A stretch of DNA of 64,000 nt from assembly GCA_019188255.1 (NCBI GenBank), contig JAETXT010000008.1, positions 3,596,001 to 3,660,000 on the forward strand, written 5' to 3'. Below are positions 55,100 through 64,000 of this stretch, piece by piece. The stretch's first letter is position 1, and each line of letters opens with the position of its first letter. The notes beneath the pieces were generated by a model. That model saw only the letters and a program-made list of their open reading frames with translations. It did no database searches and was not told where the DNA came from. The stretch comes from Verticillium longisporum (Eukaryota > Ascomycota > Sordariomycetes > Glomerellales > Plectosphaerellaceae). Both the position numbers and the translations under genes were made by a program.

Positions 55100-56798
55100 T
55101 CATCCATCAGTTGTATTCGCCAGATCCATGCTCAAACGTTCCTTTCCCTTGCGCCTACGAAGAGGGGATGGACTTCGCTTCAACCAAGCCCCCTCCGGTA
55201 TTGGCACACCACTATTCGCCAAAGGGAGTGCTTGGTTGCGGAAACCGTGCCCGGCTGGTGACGATATGTCAGAAAGCCGACAATCAGTAGCCGCGTGGCT
55301 AATAATTTGCTGTTCGTTCGGTACATAAGCACGTGACGAAATTTGAGAACATTCGGAAACAGCCGGTGATACGCTATAGTTAGATAGAGACTCCGTACTG
55401 AGCGGTTGACGCAGTGGGCGACCTCCAGGGTCCGTGTTCCTCTCCGCGTTTGTCCTCAGTGAGCCCAGTACCACTCGTGTTGCAACTTGAATTTCAGCGT
55501 TTTCAACCTTATTATAGTCATCAATGTAAGGTAATAGTGATGAGGCGATCGACAATGCTCTGGACGCCCCCGATGACTTCCTTGAATGGCTCTCTGCCGG
55601 TGGCAGAATCGGCAGCGGCCGCTGCAAGTAATGATCGACCGGCCTTGAGATGTCTTGTGAGGCGGCAGAGTGTTGGTGTGCGACCACCGGCAGGATCTCC
55701 TCGCAGATGTCAAGCGTACGTGATGCTCTGGCTTCTTGATGAGAGGCACCATCAAGAAATTTCTTTGGCCAAATGGTCATGTCTCTCAGCGCGTTACCAT
55801 CATCAAAACACACAGCCTTCTGAGTAGGCGACAGGCTGAAATCAAACCCATTCTTGTCGCTGGTCGTTGAGTCAACCTCGGCTGATGCGTCGGTCTCGCC
55901 ACCGTAGAAGAGAAGATCGGTGCTTGCGTGACGTTCAGACCAAGGAATAAGGTTCAGCTCCTTCAGGCTATCCTATGACCTGTAATAGAACCGGAATGCA
56001 GCAAAGGGAGAGTCCTTTGGGTCAATCAGCACCCAATTGTAATATGCGAGATCTTGCGGATTTTCCACCAAGCCACCGGAAGGGCATCTTTTACCGCGTT
56101 AGCGTGCTGGTCGCCAGAACGGATGCAGACCCAGACAGGAAAGCAATATCTTACGTGATGCCATAGTCAACTTGGTCACGATATTCGCCAGGGCGAGGAG
56201 CCTGTCTTTGTCTTCCCATAGATCTGAAAGCTTGTACCTCCAGTAGCCCTCCGTTCGTAGCAACAGACGTGCCAACTGTGTTGGCCGAAAAAAAGAAGTA
56301 TCTTTTCTCAACGCCATCGGGCCTGAGGTTGACACCCTGTTCTAAGGAACGCCACCTGCTGCTCGGCTCGAATAAGCCATACTCAACGGTGCCTGTGTTG
56401 GCGTTCAGCTTGGAGCCATCGGTGCCCCAAGAGACCATTCGGCGGCCGTTGAGAAGGAGCACAAAGTAAACGTGGCTTGAGGATGCTGGGACACGGTCGA
56501 CGACCCAGTCAACAGCAAACTGTGTTCCTGATTCTGAAGGGACGTAGACCGAAATCCTAGGATGTACCTTATGTTGAATACAGTAGTTGTTGTCTGAGCT
56601 GAGCTGTGTGGCAGATGGAGGATGGTTGAGAGATGGCTCTGTTGTGTCCGTGCCCACAAGGCGTACTGAACAGGAGTCGGGATGGGGAAATTCAGGGAGA
56701 CTTCTTTCTTGCGTATTCAGCTCGTGTGCTGCTCTCGTGCCGTCGGGATGTCTTCTGATAGGAACAATCGAGACACGTATGCCTCGAAGCCATGCCAT
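55100..56798 (-). CDS. DUF7918-like protein, interrupted by an in-frame TAG
   Basis: Fungal protein of unknown function. Exons are 56798-56155 and 56087-55100, intron in phase, about 543 codons. The N-terminal domain opens MAWLRGIRVSIVPIRRHPDG and continues HPRISVYVPSESGTQFAVDW, NGRRMVSWGTDGSKLN, YFFFSANTVGTSVATNGGLL and FRSMGRQRQAP, a beta-rich pattern like DUF7918. Exon 2 continues GGLVENPQDLAYYNWVLIDP, FAAFRFYYRS, then a TAG at 55973-55975, then DSLKELNLIPWSE in the same frame and a Ser-rich tail to the stop at 55100. The words on either side of the TAG belong together in this family, so either one codon mutated to stop, or a 54-nt intron (GTCATA..GCAAG) removes it. Function unknown. Confidence 0.7.
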
Positions 56799-57542
56799 GT
56801 CTGACCAGATTGAACAGATCCTGCAGCGTGGTCGAGAACGTGTCGAGTTCGCTAGCCGTGCGAAATGAATCAATGTGTTGAAGAAAGAACACTCAGGCGG
56901 CAGGAAAACCAGAAAAGGAGTTGAAACCAGGCTCCTGCGTTTTCACGTCAAGAACACGAGGGAAACACAGTGAATGTAGTACTGCCTGTTGTGTTGTTGT
57001 GCACTCTTTGGCTGTTTCAGCCCGGCCCAGAGAGGAAGGCGCCACCCAGATTGCGACAAGACCTAGCCTTCCGTGTTGAATATAAACTTCTAATGAACTT
57101 TTGCTGCACCTATAAGAATGATGTGGCGACCAAAACAAACTAAGAAAGGTTGTTTGGCTTAGACCTGCGCAGCCCTCGTCTCATGTCGATATTGTCTGTC
57201 ACCAAGACAGCTCAAGGACTCTCGTTAGGTTAGGGACATATGGCTGGTTCATGACCGGAGCGCTGGGTACATGTCGCTACCTGAAGCTTACCAAACCGAG
57301 ATCAAGGCCCTCGATCAATTCAGGCACGCATGTGCATCTTTTTCATCTCGCCGTCGCCAACCAGGCCTGGCAAAGCGTCGAGACACACGATTCTGGTTAA
57401 CGCCGGCAATATCACGTGCACAGATGTAGGCAGGCCAAGGTCGTGTTTCTTATTTGGTAAGATTCCTTTCGAATGAAAGCTGCTCTCCCGGTGCTCTTGT
57501 ACAATTGGTTGCTTCCCCGCTCTCCGTTATCATCCTTGGAGC
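56799..57542. other. Intergenic
   Basis: 744 bases between two minus-strand genes. No gene seen; the long frame around 56.8 kb is an upstream extension of the DUF7918-like gene. Confidence 0.5.
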
Positions 57543-57994
57543 TCATGAACTCTCGGTCAAGCTCTTCGTTGACTCTTCACCACCCAGGGTGCCCAGGCTT
57601 CGGATGTGACCGGCGCTCGGAGCGCTGTCTCGCTCGCTAGCAGTCGCCGCCTTTCTGTACGCAGCTTGTAGCGCTCTCGTCCTCGCGGCCTGTTTGTTTG
57701 GACGAATGTGAGTCGGAGCTTGGCGCGTCTTCGGAGTTCTCCCCAGGAAAGCTGACTGACCTCTTTCTTGTGGTGCAGGCACTCGTAGTAGTCCTCTAGA
57801 GCGGCACCACACTTGGCCTTGCCCTTGCCGTCTTCCTCAGTCGTGTTGACAACGTAGCAGCCAAGCAGCTCTTGCCAGAAGGGGAAGCACCTCGAGGGTC
57901 CTACACGGCGGAATTCCCACCCGTCAGCGATCAATACCTATCAATTGGGACATATCGTGGTCGTACCGCCATGTGCGCCGAATCCGGAAGCCAT
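57543..57994 (-). CDS. NDUFS5: NADH:ubiquinone oxidoreductase subunit NDUFS5 (15 kDa)
   Basis: Accessory subunit of respiratory complex I on the intermembrane-space side. Exons are 57994-57967, 57900-57761 and 57689-57543; in phase, 104 aa. It starts MASGFGAHGGPSRCFPFWQE and contains a twin CX9C motif, CFPFWQELLGC and CGAALEDYYEC, the signature for oxidative import through Mia40. The tail is basic then acidic (ARTRALQAAYRKA). No N-terminal presequence is present, as expected for this import route. It is easily missed because the first exon is 28 bases. Confidence 0.93.
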
Positions 57995-58787
57995 TGTATT
58001 GGTTGTTAGCTTCAACGTTGGGGTGCTCGTGAATCTGGTCGATGTCCTTGCAGTCGATGCGCACTGAACGTCGAAGTTGGAGATGGACGTAAACTGTGTT
58101 ACATAAGCAGAGATGACCCAATCAAAACTGCTTCATCATGATTGGCTGACATGTCTTGAAGAGCACGAACAGTTGACACCCTACAGACCGCCTGCCGCTT
58201 CTGGCGCTACCCAAGCCTATGTGCCCCTCTTTCCTTTCATTCTGCCGTTCAGTTTCTGAAAGTTTTATGATGTTCGAGATACAGCATATGCTTCCAAGGC
58301 GACCGTAGGCAACGATCACAGAACCAGCATTTAGAGTCATCTTGTGGATTACTATTTCCATTGTCATCAACAACACAGTCACAGGCGTGGCCTGGGCTTT
58401 AATCTAAGACCGCGATCCGGGTTGGGCTGGTGCCCATGGCACCAACAAGAACATTCGAGGCAGCGGTTCTGCGGGTTGGCCAATGTCTGGTCCATGAGCA
58501 ACTGCGGCTGGAAATCCGCTGGTGGTCGACATTCATGATGGTGGTATGGAATTTCGCATAGGATGTTGGGTTCGCGCCTGGACAGTGTGCGTTTGAAGTG
58601 GTGTGGTCGAGAATGGTATGATTCGTTTGGTGACTTGTGCGTCGAGGATGAGCCGACGGCTGGCTACCTAGACAGCCTGGCATATGTGCTCCCTGACACC
58701 GTGCCGCCCCGGGGCAATTGCCCAATGTTCTACCCGTAAAAACCAAAGCCCAAGTCTTGTCCACTCTTCCCCAGTGCCGCCAACAAT
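57995..58787. other. Intergenic, NDUFS5 promoter and RPS28 3' region
   Basis: 793 bases between minus-strand genes. Overlapping open frames around 58.4-58.76 kb have no family match. Confidence 0.5.
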
Positions 58788-59123
58788 TTACCGAAGACGC
58801 CTGGCCTCACGCTCGGACTCGAGGAGGCAAAGAATGTCATCCTCACGGACTGCGAGATCACACTGGTTAGCTCAACGACCCTTCAAGCTCTGTTTGCGAT
58901 AGAATGCCGACGTACCAGGGCCCTGGACGTTACGGATGATGGAACGGGTCTGGTCGTCCATGAACTCGACGCGAACCTGGGTGACACCACCGCGCGAGCC
59001 TATTCCAATCAATCAGCATCCAGCCGCCGCCAAAAGTGTGCTTTCGTCGAGTGCATTCGTACCAGTGCGGCCAAGGACACGGGTCACCTTGACCAGCTTA
59101 ACGGGAGTCTTAGAGGAATCCAT
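58788..59123 (-). CDS. RPS28: 40S ribosomal protein S28 (eS28)
   Basis: Small-subunit ribosomal protein near the mRNA exit and E site. Exons are 59123-59063, 58999-58916 and 58849-58788; in phase, 68 aa, the universal length. The product reads [20 protein letters not shown], then [20 protein letters not shown] and ends [10 protein letters not shown], all invariant eS28 words. It is divergent from SEC39. The three short exons mean that no single long open frame shows this gene. Confidence 0.98.
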
Positions 59124-59586
59124 CGTCGCAAATGTGAGGTTTTCGGAAGCGGGTTGCGATCGATCGGGTAAGTGGACGAGAGGGTGTGTCGGAGCGTTGG
59201 GCGAAGGGCGATTTGTCGTGAGGCCGTTTTGGTGGTCAAAGTGGATGTTTTCTGTGATTCGGCAGGGTTTTCGGAGTAGGGCAGGCACTTTGCGCTGCCA
59301 GTCACGTGCCTGGGTGCCTTGGAGTGCAAGGTTGTGTGCACAGTGCATACCAGCTGTCAGCCACCCCAGCCAGGCTGAGGGAGCCCCATCAAAGGTCAAG
59401 GATGACGCTGTGCTTCGCTCCACTTGCAGACAGGAAGGTGCTTTGGGGATCTTCAATCAAGCCGATGTGGCTTATTGGATGCGGCTCCCCGTACAACATC
59501 GACTCGATACGTTGAAACCTGTACAAGGTTGACCTTCGACCACTAAACTCGTCACCGCTTCCGAATATGTGACTTTTTTGCGCATA
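59124..59586. promoter_or_regulatory. Divergent promoter, RPS28 and SEC39
   Basis: 463 bases between the two start codons. A TTTTTT run lies just before the SEC39 ATG. No coding sequence supported. Confidence 0.5.
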
Positions 59587-62465
59587 ATGAGCCTCATCCT
59601 GTCTCCACCGAAACTCGTACTCCTGGCTGTTCATTTGGCGACCACCGCCGACGTGAACAGCTTGGCCTACCTGACGTCGCGATATCCAGCCGTCCTGCGA
59701 AAGGACATCATCCTGCGCATCCTTCTGACATACCTTCCGGAAACGGTACCGTCTGCAGAATATGTCAACTTCCTTAAGGAGCTGGAATCGGGCGACTTTG
59801 ACGAACACGAGGCCAACGATTTGAATTATGCGACTGTCCACGACTTGAACGACGAGGAAGCCGCCAAGAAAGTCCGCAAACTACGACTACTTCCCTTGTC
59901 CGATGGAAAAGGCTCTACAGACGCCGATGAAGACCACATAACGTCATTTCTCTATCGGAGAGCTTACCGGGTGGATGAGGAAGCTGGATTGCTCGCGCAA
60001 CTGCCGGTTCTTCTTGCGCCTTTCCTTCACCACAGCCACGACCTGCGCACTTGGGCGATTTCAACGCTTTTGCCGCTCTTGAGGAGGAATCACGAATATT
60101 ATCCACAGGATCCTGTCGCAAACACTCTCCTAGAGTTCCAGAAGCTGCCAGACAACATCGCCATCGGTGTCTTGCTGTCGAACACTGGAGCAAATGGCGA
60201 TCTCAGCACTGTTGGGCGGGACCTACGTGGCTTGGTTGGACCATGGCTCCACGACAATACACGCTGGACATCTGCAATGAGTGCAGACTCATCATTGCAG
60301 CTTGCCATCAGTGCAGGAACGAATACGGAGGGCCTATTGTGTCCTGGCTGGGAGCAGGTCTTAGGATGGCTGACTGCCCATGCAGCGCGGTCCTGGAGAG
60401 TTGCCCTTGCTGCTGTCGAGCAGTATAATGGCCCGGAAGACGTGGATCTGGGTGAATACGATGGCATCTGGTTGCGAGAAGAACAGCAACAGTACCTCGA
60501 CCGACGATATGCACGAGCTATCCTTGCCTGCGCTTACATCATGCCAGAGGCAAACTCGGAAGCTCTCCACGGCGCTTATCAAATGGTATCCAAGGTTATG
60601 GAACTTCTCGGCAACGATAGCTCAACCTCGCTTGAGCAGGATGTGGATAACCTGCAGACTGTCACCGATATTGACAGCGAGCTCTTCTCATCACCGAAAA
60701 ACCGGGCTCACATGCGCGCCGACCACCTCCACGAGTGCGATCCACACAGTTTTCCCGCTCTGAATGCGGGACGACTCCTGTAGGCGCTGATATTGAGCGC
60801 ATTCCTCCTCACCCAGGCTGGGTATCCGTGCTTAATCAAACGCGCGGGAGACCTCGCATTCATTCAGCACGAGCGTGAGCAAAACATGCAAGCAACAAAG
60901 CTCGTCCATACGAAAGTAAATCCAGCTCCACGGAATGATCACACCTATTGGACGAGATCACGGAGGCAAATCTTGTGGCTCCGTGACTGGGGCGCGAAGT
61001 CTAGTTCAGAAGGCTCAGGCTCTGGAGTTCTCGGTCGAGTAACATCAAGCTTTCTTGAGGCCGAGATTTTGAAAGGCCTTCTTGCGAATAATCGTAAGAA
61101 GTGCCCGATTATTCTATCTTGGAGTTGTTTGCTAATAATGCTCTAGAGTATTCCCTTGCTGCCTCGTTATACGAAGGCGCCGAGCAATCGCTGTCACAAC
61201 AAACTTTGCAAGACACCATTCTCGGCGCAGCCCTCAACGCATATGACAACGCCACAAATCCCAATCGCACTCGGGGCGGCCTCAAGAAATGTGACGAGAT
61301 GTAAGACTAGACCTGGTACCCTCGAGACAAACACCTCTGATTATCCCTCAGCATCAACGCCTTTCCCCAGACGATTGGCAAGTCATTGCCCGCAAGGCAA
61401 CGCATCGACGCTTTGCTGAAGGCAACCCATGCTCTGAGTGATTACAGACTAGTGCTGAAGCAAGGCGAGCCTTTCAGCCCTGTCGTTCTTCGCGTTCACG
61501 CGGACCCGTTATCGATCATTAGCAAGGTCCTTGAGCAAAACAAAAAGAGCTACACCCAGATGCAAGATCTCCTGGAAGTGGGATACAACATGGTCAAGGC
61601 TGGCCTTACGACGAAGAGCAGCCACGGTACAGCTGTATCAAGCGAAGTCATTGACGCTCACGTTCTGCGCGCTGAGGAGCGCATTGTCGCTATGTGCATT
61701 GAAGCAGCGCTCCGAGAGGACGACTTCGAGACTGCCTATTCATACGTTGTTAGCAGAATATCGGAGCGCGGTGGAACACCTGCCCGCATCACTAGTGATC
61801 CAGACGAAGAATGGCCGTGGCGGTCGGCGCTCTTGGCAGGCCAATACGTTCGCACTGCCCAGACAATCCAACCGACACATTTAGGCACGGCGAGCGGCAA
61901 CCCCGAGATCAGGCACCTCGAGCAGCGTATCGACTGCTTGTCCACGGCGCTTCGTATCGCGCCAGCGGCACAGCTGCAGGAGATTCTCAAGACGTTCAGG
62001 CGCTGCGAGGAGCAGCTTGACTCGGCTGTCAAAGCGGAGGCAGCACTTGAGGCGGACGAGGATGATCTGCGCGGCATGCCTGGCGGGTTCGGTGCACCGG
62101 CACCGGCGCGCAGGGTCCTCGCCGTGCCAGGTGGTCGTGGCTCCACCGCGCCGCCGAGCAAGGCGAGCGGTGCGGACGAGGCGCCCATGTCTCTGTTTGA
62201 CTTGTCGCGCGCAACCGCGCGAGCTGCCTCCAGAAATTTTGCGGCGCTGTCAAGTCTGCAGCAGTCCTCTGGTGGGGGCAAGACGCATCAGAGCGAGGGT
62301 CCTGGGAACGGTCACGGGACGGAAGGTCACGAGGACGATCACCACAGGTTACGCAAGAGGGATCAGCTGCGCGAAGCGGCGATGGGCACTCTGACGTCGG
62401 GCGTAGGCTGGTTGATCGGAGCGCCAGCGTCCGGGGGAGGTGAACAGAGAGATCGAGATGACTAG
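59587..62465 (+). CDS. SEC39: Sec39 domain protein (Dsl1 tethering complex), locally disrupted
   Basis: Subunit of the Dsl1 (NZR) complex that tethers Golgi-derived COPI vesicles at the ER. Exons are 59587-61093, 61147-61300 and 61352-62465, about 924 codons. It starts MSLILSPPKLVLLAVHLATT, has the family words YPAVLRKDIILRILLTYLPE and GLVGPWLHDNTRW in exon 1, LQDTILGAALNAYDNATNPN with RTRGGLKKCDE in exon 2, and INAFPQTIGKSLPARQRIDA in exon 3, with a Gly/Ala-rich tail. An in-frame TAG at 60781-60783 breaks exon 1. Just before it another frame (CAPTTSTSAIHTVFPL) looks more family-like, so the stretch 60695-60783 probably holds missing bases, or a very short intron ending at that TAG. The upstream GTG at 59569 is not the start. 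Confidence 0.85.
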
Positions 62466-63852
62466 GTAGCAAATGCGCCCCCCTAGGCAGGCATCTGGGG
62501 AGATATGAAAGCATATAATAGCAACGAGCCCCGCGACATACATAACGAAGATTATCAAACTGCCCAGCCTGTGCTGCGAAGATCAACTCATACTGGGGGT
62601 CATCCCGCTGTACAATGAAGCCCAATTGATGTGGACGAACGCCCCACAGAGCACACGACTGGTGTAACTGATCCGCGGATTGGTAGGACGTCATTGTGCT
62701 GCAGATTTCCCCCAGATGATCCACAACGGAAGAGCAGACCGAGGCAGGCCGCAGACCAGACAAGCTCCGAATGGAGCAGAGCAACATGACGCGAGATGAA
62801 AGTGTAGCGAACAGCAGACGTGAGAGTGGGGTTCCTCGTGACATTATCAGGGCACATGACGGCCATGAGGCAAGTGGGCGATGTAGCATGCAGTGCGGGG
62901 GGCAGATGACAGGCAGAAAGACGGGCAAGATCGACGCTTATGAACAATTCAAAGTCTCGTGGACTGAGCCGGCGGTGGGACATCGTGAGGTTTTGGCGCT
63001 GGCCATTCATTGTGGGCGCGGCTAGACGGACAACGGAAGTGCTGCCAAGAATAAAAGACTGATTCATAAAAACTTGTGTCGTGTGGCATCGGCCGGTCGG
63101 GGGCGAGGCTCCAGGGATGGCCACAGCTGCAGGGTTGATGGGGCGAGCGATGGACGCGTCCAGGTGGTGTTGGATGTTGGATGGCTTCGGAAGTGCCAGG
63201 TTTGCGAAATTACCATTTGAGGGAATTCGATGCTGTTGAGGTGATGGAAGGCGAACGGTACATTGTCGTTGAGGCATTCCGCGGAGGGGCTGCGATCGAT
63301 TGGCGAGAGATATTGTTCAAGGAATGATGTCTCTTGCTCCCTTCCCCTACCCAACGTACGTGTTTCAATCGGCAAGATGATTCAGACTGATATCGAAGAG
63401 ACTATTCTCATATCCATGGCATCCCAGGGTACCATTGTCGATAGGAGATTGGTGAGGAGGAGAAGGTGGTGATACTACAATGCAGCATGCAGCTTGTGTG
63501 AGGTGCAGCGCAGGAGGTGCAGCGCAGAACACGAAGCACGAGAGAAAGCAGACGCGATGCAACGAGCGAGCCACCGGTGCTGCAAGCACACTAACCGGCT
63601 TGCAAGCCAATGGTGGGCTGTTGGCGGGGCCTTGTGCAGAAGACTCCCCCGTAATTTCCCTGATGGAGTCTGTAAGGACAGTGGATTCCCGCCTGGCCGC
63701 CCGGCGGGGACCACCAGTCGTCATCGCGCACGGTATCCGAGCTGTACATGTAGGCCTGGGTTCCAGCAACAGGTAGGTAGGTACCTAGTAGCTCAGATAG
63801 CCTGACCTTTTGACGCTATGCCCCTTGCTCGCTCGATCGCTCGCCAAAGGCA
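62466..63852. other. Gene-free stretch
   Basis: 1.4 kb between SEC39 and the right-edge frame. Short overlapping open frames on both strands lack any motif. A GTAGGTAGGTACCTAG site lies at 63,771. Confidence 0.5.
63769..63795. repeat. TAGGTAGGTACCTAG site
   Basis: Another copy of the spacer palindrome family, here with tandem TAGG. Confidence 0.6.
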
Positions 63853-63999
63853 TCAACTTAGGATCATTGTTGGAATCTGAACAAAGCCCGACGGGGGAGG
63901 CGCGTCGTAGAACATTTGTCTCTGCAACCAATTGTTGGCATCTTCAACCATTCGAGTAAGACAAGCAGCGAAAGGGATGGCCTCGGGGATGTGGCGGCA
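63853..63999 (-). CDS. Possible 3' end of a gene running off the window
   Basis: A minus-strand frame enters from the right edge and stays open for 48 codons to a TGA at 63853-63855. It includes HIPEAIPFAACLTRMVEDAN, then WLQRQMFYDAPPPSG and ends FVQIPTMILS. The residue mix is protein-like with a plausible amphipathic helix, but I recognise no family and the frame is short, so it may be chance. Confidence 0.3.
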   Translation of the reverse strand, partial: CRHIPEAIPFAACLTRMVEDANNWLQRQMFYDAPPPSGFVQIPTMILS

Positions 64000-64000
64000 G

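Noticed and set aside
63480..63805. Overlapping ~100-codon frames near the right end
   Set aside because: Both strands open at once, Cys/Arg-rich, no motif.

Overview
The window is nuclear DNA from a filamentous ascomycete fungus (Pezizomycotina). Sordariomycetes is my best guess, and I cannot name a species. The grounds are dense housekeeping genes broken by many short introns (about 50-100 nt, GT..AG, often with CTAAC/CTGAC-like branch points), an RGS-LOV blue-light receptor of the kind known from this group, a Fot1/pogo-type DNA transposon, and gene content typical of Pezizomycotina. There is no rRNA, tRNA, CRISPR array or bacterial operon structure that I can support.

Layout. 0-10.7 kb: a 5'-truncated succinate-semialdehyde dehydrogenase (+), then a minus-strand block of DNA polymerase X (POL4), TFIIE alpha (TFA1) and cohesin SMC1. 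12-24 kb: GPC acyltransferase (GPC1, +), an RRM/RGG RNA-binding protein (-), a short-chain dehydrogenase (+) tail-to-tail with the NatB catalytic subunit (NAA20, -), and an unrecognised 391-aa protein (+). 23.4-25.8 kb: an RGS-LOV photoreceptor (-). 27.6-29.5 kb: a complete-looking 1,858-bp pogo/Fot1 transposon with 46-bp composite terminal inverted repeats. 31.6-43.2 kb: APC/C activator CDH1 (+), monoacylglycerol lipase (-), mitochondrial ABC transporter MDL1 (-), RTT103-like CID protein (-) divergent from clathrin light chain (+), and COX7 (-). 43.5-49.2 kb: a large putative mitochondrial protein (+), syntaxin TLG2 (-) and calmodulin (+). 50.6-62.5 kb: AP-1 gamma-adaptin (+), an OXNAD1-like reductase (+), a DUF7918-like protein (-), NDUFS5 (-), RPS28 (-) and SEC39 (+). 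A possible gene tail (-) runs off the right end.

How the genes relate. There is no biosynthetic cluster. Themes recur by chance or loosely: membrane traffic (CLC1, APL4, TLG2, SEC39), mitochondria (MDL1, COX7, NDUFS5, OXNAD1-like), chromosome and cell cycle (SMC1, POL4, CDH1) and transcription (TFA1, RTT103). Several pairs share a divergent promoter: RTT103/CLC1, COX7/large mitochondrial protein, TLG2/CMD1, RPS28/SEC39.

The most important overall observation is technical or biological. At least five otherwise conserved genes (POL4, monoacylglycerol lipase, RTT103, TLG2 and the transposase), and probably calmodulin, carry single-base deletions that break the frame. Except for calmodulin, these lie in homopolymer runs of 4 to 6 bases. 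In every case adding one base back restores family-like sequence. That pattern points to homopolymer under-calling in the assembly rather than to a set of pseudogenes. The most interesting biology is the RGS-LOV receptor and the young transposon about 1.9 kb upstream of its start.
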